NCBI GenBank assembly: GCA_963922335.1
Contig: CAWUIB010000011.1
Coordinates: 62,001 to 126,000 of the forward strand
Direction of reading: 5' to 3'
Source of the DNA: CALBPI01 sp963922335
GTDB taxonomy: Bacteria; Pseudomonadota; Gammaproteobacteria; Steroidobacterales; Woeseiaceae
Length of the DNA: 64,000 bases
Under the pieces are notes generated by a model. It ran no database searches. It saw only the letters and a list, made by a program, of their open reading frames with translations, and was not told where the DNA came from. Positions 34,576 to 43,805 of the stretch are shown here, piece after piece. The stretch's first letter is position 1; each line of letters opens with the position of its first letter. The translations under genes and the position numbers were made by a program.

Positions 34576-35295
34576 ATGAACAACGGAGTCATGATGCTGG
34601 CGGCGATCACAGCCGTGGTCGCGTTTTTCAATCGAAATACGCTGCCAAGTCCTGAGTTCATTTTGCCGGAACTTGCCTCTGCACCCGTACAGACCCAATC
34701 GCGGTCAGCTGCGTTCGAGGCTCGCTGGAAAGGTCGGGACTACAAGGTCGATCCACTTTACGAATACAGTCTCAGCGGATTGGTCGTGTCCTATCGGCAA
34801 CACGACGGCGAGTCGCGCATGCACCGCCAGAGCGATGACCACCTGAATGCGGCGGACCTGTGTGTGGTGTGGGGTGCCAATGCAGACCATAGCGGGCTCA
34901 ACAAGCTGGATTTTTACAACGGGATATTCACCTGTAACTGGTCAACACGCGACCAGGCGGCGTGGGATGCGTTTGATCAAACCGAGATATCCAACAATCA
35001 TTTGTTATCCGACAGCCCAGCGATACGCAAGGCGATCAGCAAAGTAAAAATCGGTGATCAGATTCGCTTGAGTGGATACCTGGCGGAGTACACGTCCCCG
35101 AATGGCAGTTCACGCGGCACGAGTACAACAAGGCTAGATACGGGTGATGGTGCCTGTGAAACGATCTATCTCGACAATTTTGAGATCATTAAACGTGTGA
35201 TTACGCCTTGGCGGTGGATCTGGTGGGGTTCGCTCGCAGTGCTCCTGCTGAGCATCGTCAATCACTTCCGCATGCCGGTGCGGATACGTCGTTAG
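34576..35295 (+). CDS. Membrane-anchored periplasmic protein next to cydAB
   Basis: 239 residues from ATG 34576. An N-terminal hydrophobic segment (MNNGVMMLAAITAVVAFF) and a C-terminal one (ITPWRWIWWGSLAVLLLSIV) flank a ~200-residue domain. That domain has segments seen in a widespread uncharacterised family: SLSGLVVSYRQHDGE, LCVVWGANADHSGL, TCNWSTRDQ, EISNNHLL and DTGDGACETIYLDN; the family link is from memory of these motifs. It starts 10 bases after cydB and may be co-transcribed with it, but there is no evidence it is an oxidase subunit. Confidence 0.7.
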   Translation: MNNGVMMLAAITAVVAFFNRNTLPSPEFILPELASAPVQTQSRSAAFEARWKGRDYKVDPLYEYSLSGLVVSYRQHDGESRMHRQSDDHLNAADLCVVWGANADHSGLNKLDFYNGIFTCNWSTRDQAAWDAFDQTEISNNHLLSDSPAIRKAISKVKIGDQIRLSGYLAEYTSPNGSSRGTSTTRLDTGDGACETIYLDNFEIIKRVITPWRWIWWGSLAVLLLSIVNHFRMPVRIRR

Positions 35296-36014
35296 GATTT
35301 CCCGAATCTCGATTCGAAACCCTTGTGAACCCGCCATCCGAAGAATGGCATGACGATGCCGAGCGCGGCGTAGGTCCAGCCGGCAAACAGGAATGTCTGC
35401 TCGGAGCCCAGTAGTGCCACCAGGATCGAGACGATCGCCGACGAGCCGATGATCAGCCATGAGAGCACTTCCGCACGTGTCAGGAAGCGCTCAGGCTCGG
35501 AGAGCGATAAGCGCTCGCGTGCGCTTAATGCGTAGGCATAAAGCGCTGCGATCGAGAAGCTGGCCAGCAGAAATCCCACACCATAAATGACGAACAGCGC
35601 GCGCGCTTCGTCCGGAGTTGTTATGCGCATTTCGTAGGGTACCCAACCGCCGGTCAAAGACGACAGCGCAGCCGATGCCATGGCTCGAAGCGGAAACACA
35701 TACACCAGCAAAACAAAAACCAGGAACATACTGATGAGGGTCGCTCCCGTGGTGTCGAGTCCGTATCGTCGTGACCACGCCCTGTGTGCGAACCAGAACA
35801 TCATGAGTAGCGCGAAAGAGGCGAGAAATGCCGGGATGAACCGAAGCGCATAGATCAGCTCTTCAAAAGACTTCGGTACCTCGTCGAACGAAATCACCAG
35901 CAGCGTAAGGGTGAACGCAAACGCGGCGTCGACAAACGTCTCCAGGCGGGTATTTTCGGCGCCTCGGTCTCTGAACACCCCATCTTCGAGAAACGGCAGC
36001 TCATCCGATTTCAT
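35292..36014 (-). CDS. TMEM175/DUF1211-type membrane (K+ channel-like) protein
   Basis: 240 residues from ATG 36014 (MKSDELPFLEDG), which has GGAGTCAGC before it; an ATG at 36044 is also in frame. The characteristic segment RLETFVDAAFAFTLTLLVISFDE has the F-x-D motif of the TMEM175 filter helix. Only one such motif and about six transmembrane segments are present, so a dimer or tetramer would be needed for a channel, as in bacterial TMEM175. Function as a K+ channel is by family analogy. Confidence 0.85.
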   Translation of the reverse strand: MKSDELPFLEDGVFRDRGAENTRLETFVDAAFAFTLTLLVISFDEVPKSFEELIYALRFIPAFLASFALLMMFWFAHRAWSRRYGLDTTGATLISMFLVFVLLVYVFPLRAMASAALSSLTGGWVPYEMRITTPDEARALFVIYGVGFLLASFSIAALYAYALSARERLSLSEPERFLTRAEVLSWLIIGSSAIVSILVALLGSEQTFLFAGWTYAALGIVMPFFGWRVHKGFESRFGKS

Positions 36015-36087
36015 TGCTGACTCCGTCACGATCATGTTGGGCACGATAGTGACGATCGGGACGCTACCGCGTCAACAAGACGAGGCC

Positions 36088-36555
36088 TCAGGCCGTGCTT
36101 CGAAAGCGACCAGTATCGATCGAAACCGTGGAGGGCAATAACGTCATCGACCAGTATTGGTGCAATGTTTGAACCATCTCGTAGGTGTCGGCCATCGTCA
36201 TCGGTTTTGCGAAGTAGCCTGCAACGTTATGTCGGTAGGCTTCATTGATATCTTCTGGACGTGAAGAGGTGGAAACGATGAAGACCGGTGTTGAGGCGAT
36301 CATGGGGTCGAGTCGGATGCGCTCGAGCAGTTCCAAACCGCTGAGCCCCGGAAGATTGATATCCACAAGCATCACCGGCGGACGTCGCAATGCGTGCTTC
36401 TCAATTTGATCGCGCAACAGCGTGAGTGCTTGCTCACCGTCTACGGCGCACAGCAGGTCGACAGCGACATTCATGCGGCGATAGCTGCGCTTGAGTTTTT
36501 CAATATCGAGATCGTCGTCTTCGACGACCAGTAAGGTGTAGCGTGCTCTGTTCAT
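36088..36555 (-). CDS. Single-domain response regulator (Rcp1-like)
   Basis: 155 residues; a receiver domain of the Rcp1 type often paired with phytochrome-like or CHASE histidine kinases. VVEDDDLD provides the acidic pocket, VMLVDINLPG holds the phospho-Asp65, STSSRPED the Thr/Ser switch, and GYFAKPMTM the conserved Lys. It overlaps the histidine-kinase gene by four bases (ATGA), so it is co-translated with it. No output domain. Confidence 0.93.
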   Translation of the reverse strand: MNRARYTLLVVEDDDLDIEKLKRSYRRMNVAVDLLCAVDGEQALTLLRDQIEKHALRRPPVMLVDINLPGLSGLELLERIRLDPMIASTPVFIVSTSSRPEDINEAYRHNVAGYFAKPMTMADTYEMVQTLHQYWSMTLLPSTVSIDTGRFRSTA

Positions 36556-38360
36556 GCTGCAACTACCTCGGATTCATTCAGTAAGGACTTGGGCCATCGC
36601 ACACTGATTCTTGTGCCGCTCGAGGGCACTGAGACTATCGATATTTCCCCGCCAACGGACTCGGTGATCTTGCGAGCGAGTGCCAGTCCCAGGCCTGAGG
36701 TTCTCGTGTTTTCCGCCGGCGAGAGCGACTTGAACGAATCGAAAGCGGATTCATGGAAGGACGGCTCGATGCCCGGACCATTATCGTTGATGGTGAAAAA
36801 GTAATGGTGCTCGTCCTCGGTGATTTGTACGTCGATCTCGAGGGTTTGCTCGTTATCGTGGTGCCTTACGGCATTGTCGAGGAGTTCCCGAAGCACCTGA
36901 ATGACACGGCCTCGATCGATACTCAATGCACCGATTTCGGTCTCGACTTTTGGCATATCGTCTGGCAACTCGAGCCCTTCGCTGGCTGCGCTGACCAGGG
37001 AGGAGACCGTGAGAATCTCTATCACCTGAGGTTGCGCGCCAACTTCGCTGTAGGAAAGCACGCCATGAAGGAGTGCATCCATTCGATGTGCGCGCTTTGC
37101 GATGGTCTTTACGTGCCCCAGTGTGGGGACCAATTGCTCGGCAACTTTGGTGTCGTGGATTGCGGCGAGGTCTTCTCGAATCCACTCCGTCAGTCCAACG
37201 ATTCCTCGCAGCGGTGCCCTTAACTCACGGCTTGCTGCGTGCGCGAAATCGGTGAGTTCCGAGTTCGCCGTGGACAGGGCGTGGTTCAGGCTGCGGTGAG
37301 CCGCCGTGGCGGCGTCGATGCGCGCGAGTGCACGGCGATTAGCGCGCGCCATGCTGACGAAGACGTACAGTAGGAACAGATCGATGCTGAGGCCGGCGAT
37401 CAGAATCGCCGTCGATACGCCGGTGTCCGGCAGGAATTCATTGGACCGAAACTCAAATTCCCATTCGCGCCCAAACATCGGAAGGATACGGTTCGTGCGA
37501 TGTCGTTCATTGCCGGTGCTGGATTCGAATTCGTCGAATAACACGCTCGTTCCGTCGGTGAGTTTGATGGCTACCTCTCGGTTGTCGCGTCCCAGGGCGC
37601 CAACCAGAAGATCATTAAAATTGAATGGCGCGTAGACGAAGCCGAGGAACGCGCCGGGCCGGGCGTCCCAGGACGCATTCATATCGCTGTTGTAGAACGG
37701 CGCTAGCAACAAAAAGCCCTGCTGCCCGACGTCGTCCTGAACAAGCTGGATGGGCGCCGTAATCTGTGTGGATCGAGTGTCGCGCGCCCGCCGAGCGGCG
37801 GAGTACCGGCGTGCCTCGTGTGCCATATCCAGCCCAATGGCGGCGAGATTGCGCGCCTCAGGCTCGACGTAGACGATGGGCAATAGCTCGTCCATGTCGT
37901 GTTCGGGGTAGGGTTGATATGTCGGCCGATCTCTGCGGTATTCGGCTATGTGGGTGTCAACGTTTTCGCGCGACACCGCCACGATGAGACCGATGCCTGC
38001 GATACCGGGATAATTGGTATCGATCGCGAGCCGGTCGGCGAAAGTTCGCCATTGTGCCCGGGTTGGACGTTCGCTGCTCGCATGCAGTCCGGCGACACCC
38101 GCCAAGAGCGCGGTTTCGTAGGTCGACATCCGAAAGTCCACCTGCTCAACAACGCGCTCTACCACCTTATCAAATCGCGCATCCGCCGCTTGTGCGGCTT
38201 CATTGCGCGCGATCATTGCACCAATGAAAGTCAGCGCAAGTGCTAATACCAGTACGGTCCAATGCAATCCGGTCAGACGACTGGCCTGTTCGAAGATTTC
38301 ATTACGCGAGTGCGCAGAGCGTAGCTGGCGTTCCGCTGCATTAATCGTTGCGTTCTTCAT
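36552..38360 (-). CDS. CHASE-domain sensor histidine kinase with a substituted phospho-acceptor His
   Basis: 602 residues: a transmembrane helix (~35-55), a CHASE extracellular sensor (~65-280, with TNYPGIAGIGL), a second helix (~310-330), a coiled linker, then a HisKA/HATPase_c core. The H-box reads FAHAASRELRAPLRG: Arg378 (codon 37227-37229, CGT) takes the place of the conserved His (CAT/CAC). His374 nearby is not the acceptor in this family. The ATP-binding domain keeps N-box LLDNAVRHHD, G1 NDNGPGI, F-box FKSLSP and G2 GLGLALARK. So nucleotide binding is likely, but phosphotransfer in the normal way is not. Co-translated with a receiver protein. Confidence 0.9.
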   Translation of the reverse strand: MKNATINAAERQLRSAHSRNEIFEQASRLTGLHWTVLVLALALTFIGAMIARNEAAQAADARFDKVVERVVEQVDFRMSTYETALLAGVAGLHASSERPTRAQWRTFADRLAIDTNYPGIAGIGLIVAVSRENVDTHIAEYRRDRPTYQPYPEHDMDELLPIVYVEPEARNLAAIGLDMAHEARRYSAARRARDTRSTQITAPIQLVQDDVGQQGFLLLAPFYNSDMNASWDARPGAFLGFVYAPFNFNDLLVGALGRDNREVAIKLTDGTSVLFDEFESSTGNERHRTNRILPMFGREWEFEFRSNEFLPDTGVSTAILIAGLSIDLFLLYVFVSMARANRRALARIDAATAAHRSLNHALSTANSELTDFAHAASRELRAPLRGIVGLTEWIREDLAAIHDTKVAEQLVPTLGHVKTIAKRAHRMDALLHGVLSYSEVGAQPQVIEILTVSSLVSAASEGLELPDDMPKVETEIGALSIDRGRVIQVLRELLDNAVRHHDNEQTLEIDVQITEDEHHYFFTINDNGPGIEPSFHESAFDSFKSLSPAENTRTSGLGLALARKITESVGGEISIVSVPSSGTRISVRWPKSLLNESEVVAA

Positions 38361-38429
38361 AATCGATCGCTGGTGAACCCCTGAGGCATCAGTGCCATAA
38401 GGGAAGTAGCGGCCGAAATGGCGCGATCC

Positions 38430-39539
38430 TTAGTGAGGCGTCGCGCTTGCTCGTCTTGTGGGAACCAGCCTTTCGAGCAGCGAGCGAGTCTGCTCAACTG
38501 TCGAACTGACGTGGAAGTTCGTCTCGATGCGGTTGCGCCCGTTTTTCCCCATCAGCGCTGCCGATTTCGGGTCGGAGTGCAATTGCCTGATCGCGCTTGC
38601 CAGGGCATCTGAGTCTGCGACCGGCACGACCAGTCCCGATTCCTGATGTGCTACCAACTCAGCGTTTCCGCCGGTGTCCGTGACGATGTTCGGGACGCCG
38701 TAAGCCATCGCTTCGATCACGGTTTTCGGCAGGCCCTCGCGGCGCACGGCAGGCAGGACCGCGACATCACATGCCTGGATCAGGCTGGTAGCGTCTCTGC
38801 GCAGTCCCAATGTCAGGGTTCGCCCACCGATGCCGGCTTGTGCCAGCTCAGCGCCAAGATGCGCGTCGTCCATACCGCTGCCGATCAGAACCAGTTTCAG
38901 GTTATTGAGGTCAGTTAACTTCGCGCAGGCTTCGATCAGGTACTTGACGCCTTTCCGAGGCCGGTTGTTGGCCACACATCCAACAACGAAATCACTCTCG
39001 GCTAGCCCCAGCGCACCTCTTGATGTGGCGGGCTCCGTGTACCACGACAAATCGTGACCTTTATAAATGCGCTCGACGGAAACGGATTTCCTAACACGCG
39101 GTCTCAGGTCGTCCACAACGGATTGAGAGACGCCCACGATAGCGTCCACACGAGGATGCAGGTGCGTCAAATAAGCGGCAGGATCGTGACGGTAGATATT
39201 GCCGGTTTGACCACGGTACGTGATCATGACCACGGGTAGGCCGATGCAAGCGAACGCTGCGTTGCATATCGCCTTGTTGTTGAATGCGTAAACGGCGTCG
39301 ATACGATGCTCGACGATGTTCTTTCGAATCTCTCTCATGTCCTTCCAAGAGAACTTCTTGCGCAGTTGCTGGTGCATCAGATTGATGCCTGAGGCACGGA
39401 GCTCTTCCGCGTAAGCAGAATCGCGCTGCGTCAGCACATGCACTTCGACGCCGACGCGCTGCAGTCCGATGAACGACTCTGCTTCGGGTCGAACGCTGTT
39501 GCGAGTATCAGCGTGGGATGAAATGCAGAGAAGACGCAT
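38430..39539 (-). CDS. GT4-type glycosyltransferase
   Basis: 369 residues, GT-B fold. N-terminal Rossmann half with RPEAESFIGLQRVGVEVHVLTQRD, and C-terminal GT4 half with VGCVANNRPRKGVKYLIEACAKL, the E-x7-E motif in REGLPKTVIEAMAYGVPNIV and VADSDALASAIRQLHSD. GT4 retaining enzymes transfer sugars to lipopolysaccharide, exopolysaccharide or lipid carriers. It begins 3 bases after the FkbM-like gene and is in one operon with it; a GT2 gene is divergent, suggesting a small surface-glycan locus. Confidence 0.93.
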   Translation of the reverse strand: MRLLCISSHADTRNSVRPEAESFIGLQRVGVEVHVLTQRDSAYAEELRASGINLMHQQLRKKFSWKDMREIRKNIVEHRIDAVYAFNNKAICNAAFACIGLPVVMITYRGQTGNIYRHDPAAYLTHLHPRVDAIVGVSQSVVDDLRPRVRKSVSVERIYKGHDLSWYTEPATSRGALGLAESDFVVGCVANNRPRKGVKYLIEACAKLTDLNNLKLVLIGSGMDDAHLGAELAQAGIGGRTLTLGLRRDATSLIQACDVAVLPAVRREGLPKTVIEAMAYGVPNIVTDTGGNAELVAHQESGLVVPVADSDALASAIRQLHSDPKSAALMGKNGRNRIETNFHVSSTVEQTRSLLERLVPTRRASATPH

Positions 39540-39542
39540 CCG

Positions 39543-40340
39543 CTATGGTCGTTGCCAGATAATGTCGCATTGACGATCCGCAGTCTCGAGCGAATCGACA
39601 GACGTCGTTACTACTTCACCGTCCTTGAGCAACCCGGGTTCGAAGCCTTTGCTTGCGAGCAGGTCGAGCATGTCGCGTGGCTTCAGGCCACCCTGTCGCA
39701 TGTAGTGGGGAGAGAATTCGGTGACGACGACCTCACAGCGATCGAGAGTGGCGTGCGCCCCTCGCAGTGCGACCAATTCAAATCCTTCGATATCGATCTT
39801 CATTAATCGAACGGGCCGGTCCGCAAGCTGCATGGACTCGAGTACGTCATCCAGTCTGGCGGTCGGTATATCGACAGTGGCGTGATCGTTGATGGGCAGG
39901 AGTGAATGACGCCCCCTGTTGGCATCTGAAAACAAATGCAGAGCGGCACCGTCGCTGTTATCGGACAGCCCCATTTCATGCAGCGTCACGTGCTCAGCTT
40001 GATTCTGTTGCAGGTTATACCTGATGAGATCGAGGTTGTCCGGAGCCGGTTCGAAGGCGTGAACCTCTGCCGTCGTGCTGCGGCACAGGGTTTCGAAAAG
40101 TAGCGCATACCAACCGATGTTTGCGCCGATGTCGATCAATAGTTCGCCATCCTTCGGTTCGACGGTGGCGCGCAGCCATTCGGTAAGCTGCGGCTCGTGG
40201 CGGCCGTACTTGTAGATATGGCGCCCGACGACATCTTCGGTCTTGACCCGGAATTTCAACGCGCCGACGCGCGCATTCAGGAACGCCCGACGAAGCAGGA
40301 AGCGATTGAGGACGTAGCTTACGGACTTGAGAGCAGACAT
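39543..40340 (-). CDS. FkbM-family methyltransferase
   Basis: 265 residues from ATG 40340 (MSALKSVSYVLNRFLL); longer in-frame starts run into the divergent GT2 gene. SAM site LLIDIGANIGWYALLFETL, then AEVHAFEPAPDNLDLI, and the FkbM-typical RLDDVLESMQL and VRLMKIDIEGFELVALRGA. FkbM enzymes O-methylate sugars or polyketides; alongside glycosyltransferases this suggests methylation of a surface glycan. Operon with the GT4 gene. Confidence 0.9.
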   Translation of the reverse strand: MSALKSVSYVLNRFLLRRAFLNARVGALKFRVKTEDVVGRHIYKYGRHEPQLTEWLRATVEPKDGELLIDIGANIGWYALLFETLCRSTTAEVHAFEPAPDNLDLIRYNLQQNQAEHVTLHEMGLSDNSDGAALHLFSDANRGRHSLLPINDHATVDIPTARLDDVLESMQLADRPVRLMKIDIEGFELVALRGAHATLDRCEVVVTEFSPHYMRQGGLKPRDMLDLLASKGFEPGLLKDGEVVTTSVDSLETADRQCDIIWQRP

Positions 40341-40416
40341 CCGCGGCATGGTACTGGAAGCGGGCGAATCGCGCACCGACTTGGACTGTGAGGTGCTCTT
40401 GGCCCACACTCGCCAG

Positions 40417-41187
40417 ATGAGTAAAGGCGACGCCGAGCAACCACTACCGATTAGCGCCGTGATGATCTGCGGGGATGAAGCCGCACTGATCGAGCAGTGT
40501 CTTGAGTCGCTCGCGGACCTCGGCGAGGTTTGCATCTACTTCAACGGAAAAGATGCGATGAAGTTCCGGCAGAAGGTTGCCGGGTTTCCCAACGTCGTTG
40601 TGCACGAGGGTCCGTTTGTGGGCTTTGGTCCGAGCAAGCAGCGGGCGGTGTCATTAGCCAGGAATGACTGGGTGCTGTCGATCGACAGCGATGAGTGGCT
40701 GGACAGGGAGTTGCGACGCGCACTGCAAGAGATTCCGCTAGAGAACGGGAAAACAGCATTTGAGATTCTGCGCAAGAACCGATTCATGGGCGTCCACGTA
40801 GCGCGTGGCGGCTGGGGTAACGATCGACTGTTACGCGTTTTTCATAGCGAAGCTGCCCGATTCAACGACAAACCTGTGCATGAGAAAGTCGAAGTGGAGC
40901 CTGACGTATCGGTTGTGATGCTGCCGGGCACGCTCTGGCATGAGGCGGTCACCGACGTTGACCAGTTCTTGCAGAAAATCAGTCGCTACTCGACCCTGAA
41001 TGCCGCGCAGAAATCCACTCCAGTGCACCCCATCTTCGCTCTGCTGCGCGCGCAGTTTGCGTTTTTCAGGAGCTATATTTTGCAGCTGGGCGTGCTGGCT
41101 GGGTGGCGTGGGCTGGTCATCGCCTATGCGCGCGGCGTTGGCACCTTCTTCAAGTACGTGAAGCGGTTCGCCAGACCTCCGGAGTGA
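40417..41187 (+). CDS. GT2-type glycosyltransferase (WaaE/KdtX-like)
   Basis: 256 residues from ATG 40417. The GT2 core has SAVMICGDEAALIEQCLESL, VCIYFNG, a DXD-like IDSDEWLD, and a basic acceptor region (NRFMGVHVARGGWGNDRLLRVFH). The C-terminal segment and tail resemble the WaaE/KdtX group of LPS-core glucosyltransferases. Divergent from the FkbM gene; convergent with PsiE (5 bases apart). Acceptor unknown. Confidence 0.88.
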   Translation: MSKGDAEQPLPISAVMICGDEAALIEQCLESLADLGEVCIYFNGKDAMKFRQKVAGFPNVVVHEGPFVGFGPSKQRAVSLARNDWVLSIDSDEWLDRELRRALQEIPLENGKTAFEILRKNRFMGVHVARGGWGNDRLLRVFHSEAARFNDKPVHEKVEVEPDVSVVMLPGTLWHEAVTDVDQFLQKISRYSTLNAAQKSTPVHPIFALLRAQFAFFRSYILQLGVLAGWRGLVIAYARGVGTFFKYVKRFARPPE

Positions 41188-41192
41188 TGTGC

Positions 41193-41582
41193 TTAGTCGT
41201 CGCTCTGAGAATCTCTCGGTGCGAGGCCGTCCACCACAGTGAAACGTAAGGCAAACGCGGCAACCGCCAAAATGAAGATCGCGCCTGCTTCAAACACGAT
41301 CGTAGCGGGCTCCATATCCTTGCTCTGCAAGACCACCAGGCGCGCAAGTGCCGTAATTGCGATGAAGATTGGGTAGAGCACCGGGATCGTATTGGAGCGG
41401 TAGAAGATCCCAACCATCGAGATGACTTCTGTGTAGAGAAACAACAGCAGGATGTCGGCAATGCGGATGGTCTGATTGGTCCAGACCGTTTTCAGCTCGA
41501 TCAGTACCGCACCAACCGTCAATGCAACAATCAGAATCAGGATGCTGCGTTCGATCCAGTGGATGATTTTCGGTATGTCCAT
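41193..41582 (-). CDS. psiE: PsiE-type phosphate-starvation inducible membrane protein
   Basis: 129 residues, four transmembrane helices (about 9-32, 43-62, 69-87, 95-117). The pattern matches PsiE: MDIPKIIHWIERSILILIV, ADILLLFLYTEVISMVGIFY, IFIAITALARLVVLQSKDM and a C-terminal VFEAGAIFILAVAAFALR. E. coli PsiE is under PhoB and cAMP-CRP control; no Pho box was recognised here. Function unknown in general. AGAGG precedes the start. Confidence 0.88.
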   Translation of the reverse strand: MDIPKIIHWIERSILILIVALTVGAVLIELKTVWTNQTIRIADILLLFLYTEVISMVGIFYRSNTIPVLYPIFIAITALARLVVLQSKDMEPATIVFEAGAIFILAVAAFALRFTVVDGLAPRDSQSDD

Positions 41583-41686
41583 GCCGACCTCTGTCGTTGT
41601 GTGTGACTGCTCGATTGTACGTGCTGAGAGGCGTGCCGCAATTTCCGGCTGAGCTACACTAGCGGGTAATGAGTGCTGGGGGGACT

Positions 41687-43672
41687 ATGGCAGATTCAAC
41701 GCAACCGCTTTGGGTGCCGAGCGAAACGCGGATCGCGGACAGTGAGCTTGCGCGTTTCGAAGCTTTCGTTGGTGCCCGTACGGGCCGGAAGTTTGATTCC
41801 TACGAATCCCTCTGGCGCTGGTCGACTGAGGCGCTGGAGACGTTTTGGTCGTTGTTGTGGGACTTTGCGGAGCTGGCACCTCGAGACCCGGAGGGGCCGG
41901 TTTTACCGAGCTCCGCGATGCCCGGTGCGCAGTGGTTTCCCGGGGTACGGCTGAACTACATGGACGCCATCATGCGTCACGCGGATCGGCCTGAACCGGT
42001 TGTGATCTGCGAGCACGAGTCGGGTGACGTCGAGACGCTCGAGCGCTCCGAATGGCAACGGCAGGTCGCCGCACTCGCTGCAACGCTTGTTGATCTCGGA
42101 GTTGGCCCCGGCGATCGCGTTGTGGCCTACCTGCACAACACCCCTCAATGTCTCGTTGCGTTTCATGCAACTGCGAGCATCGGCGCGATCTGGTCGGTCG
42201 CTGCACCGGATCTGGGCGCGAAGGGCGTACTGGACCGGTTCGCACAGATCGAGCCCAAAGTGCTGATCGCGACTGACGGCTACGATTACGGCGGCAAGAC
42301 GTTCGATCGATCGCAGATCGTGAACACGATGGTTGAGGGTTTGCCGACACTGAAGGCTATGGTGCGAGTGCCGGCAACCGGTTGTCGTTCGGCAAGACCA
42401 GAGCGCGTCCCGGTGCTCGATTGGCCTGACGCTATTCGTGGCGATGCGCCGTTGCAGCCGACCGCAGTCGACTTTGGCCACCCGCTTTGGGTGGTTTATT
42501 CCTCCGGTACCACCGGCAAACCCAAGGCGATCGTGCACAGCCATGGCGGAGTTTTGCTCGAACATATCAAGCAGATGTCCCTGCAAATGGATATTCGCGC
42601 GGGTGACAGGTTCATGTGGTTCTCGAGTACCGCCTGGATGATGTGGAACTACAACATCGCGGCTGCGCTCGTCGGCGCAACCATCTGCATCTATGACGGT
42701 AATCCTGCCAAGCCGGATTTGGGTCGGCTTTGGTCGGTCATTGAGCGCCATCGAATACGCGTGTTCGGTGCAGGTGCTGCCTGGTTCGAGTCCTGCCGGA
42801 ACGCGGGCCTTGCGCCGGGCGAGTCCTATGACTTGTCAATGCTGGATGCGCTTGGGTCCACGGGATCACCGTTGCTACCGGAGGTTTTCGATTGGATTTA
42901 CGATTCGGTGAAAGCTGACGTGTATCTTGCGTCCATCTCCGGCGGTACGGACTTCGCAACAGCATGCGTTGGTGGTGCGGTCAGCGTGCCTGTGGTCAGC
43001 GGAGAAATCAGCTGTCGATCGCTGGGCTGTGCGGTTGAGGCGTTCGACCCGGCAGGTGTGTCGGTCGTCGATACAGTGGGTGAGCTCGTAATCACCAAGC
43101 CGATGCCGTCGATGCCGATTGGTTTTTGGGGGGACAGCGACAACCAGCGGTACCTTGAGAGCTACTTTGATACCTACCCAGGTGTCTGGCGGCATGGTGA
43201 CTGGATACGAATTACCGAGCGGGGGAGCGCGGTGATCTATGGGCGCTCGGACGCGACCATCAACCGACACGGTATTCGGATGGGCACCAGCGAGATTTAT
43301 CGGGTTGTCGAGTCGATCGACGGCATTGCGGACAGCCTGGTGGTCGATCTCGAGTTTCTCGGCCGCGAGTCCTTGTTGCCTCTGTTTGTCGTGCTTGATC
43401 CTGGCGTTGAGCTGACCGAAGCTTTGGTTGGAGAGGTCAAGACGGCGGTTCGGAGCGGGCTTTCCCCACGACATGTGCCGGATGTGATCCACGAGATCAC
43501 CGAGGTTCCGCGAACGTTCTCCGGCAAGAAGATGGAGATTCCCGTTCGACGTGTACTGCTGGGTCAGGCAGGCGCTGATGGTATCAACCGGGAGACAATG
43601 GCCAACCCCGATAGCATCGACTGGTTTCTGACCGCTGCCGCAGATCGCCTGTTGGAGCGCGACCGGGAGTAA
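41687..43672 (+). CDS. Acetoacetyl-CoA synthetase (acetoacetate-CoA ligase)
   Basis: 661 residues from ATG 41687 (MADSTQPLWVPSETRI), with GGGGGGA just before it; ATG 41669 is also in frame. N-terminal ACS_N-type region, then the ANL core: AMP-binding YSSGTTGKPKA (~270-280), SSTAWMMWNYNI, and the GRSDATINRHGIRMGTSEIYR hinge region and C-terminal FSGKKMEIPVRR catalytic Lys. The 'WVPSETRI' start and length ~650-670 match acetoacetyl-CoA synthetases more than acetyl-CoA synthetases. It would activate acetoacetate, feeding storage-lipid or PHB metabolism; a WS/DGAT gene follows. Confidence 0.92.
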   Translation: MADSTQPLWVPSETRIADSELARFEAFVGARTGRKFDSYESLWRWSTEALETFWSLLWDFAELAPRDPEGPVLPSSAMPGAQWFPGVRLNYMDAIMRHADRPEPVVICEHESGDVETLERSEWQRQVAALAATLVDLGVGPGDRVVAYLHNTPQCLVAFHATASIGAIWSVAAPDLGAKGVLDRFAQIEPKVLIATDGYDYGGKTFDRSQIVNTMVEGLPTLKAMVRVPATGCRSARPERVPVLDWPDAIRGDAPLQPTAVDFGHPLWVVYSSGTTGKPKAIVHSHGGVLLEHIKQMSLQMDIRAGDRFMWFSSTAWMMWNYNIAAALVGATICIYDGNPAKPDLGRLWSVIERHRIRVFGAGAAWFESCRNAGLAPGESYDLSMLDALGSTGSPLLPEVFDWIYDSVKADVYLASISGGTDFATACVGGAVSVPVVSGEISCRSLGCAVEAFDPAGVSVVDTVGELVITKPMPSMPIGFWGDSDNQRYLESYFDTYPGVWRHGDWIRITERGSAVIYGRSDATINRHGIRMGTSEIYRVVESIDGIADSLVVDLEFLGRESLLPLFVVLDPGVELTEALVGEVKTAVRSGLSPRHVPDVIHEITEVPRTFSGKKMEIPVRRVLLGQAGADGINRETMANPDSIDWFLTAAADRLLERDRE

Positions 43673-43805
43673 TATCGCGTGGCTTGCTTCCGATAGCGCA
43701 ACGGTTGTGTTCGCAGGTTTTGTGCAGGCTGGGAACAGGCGGGAAATAATTGTCTAGATCAGTTACTATTTTTGGCTAGAGTTCTCCCCGCGAAGAGAAG
43801 GTCTT

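Noticed and set aside
40341..40535. 65-residue N-terminal extension of the FkbM methyltransferase
   Set aside because: It has no conserved sequence and overlaps the divergent GT2 gene; FkbM proteins start near the MSALKSV position.
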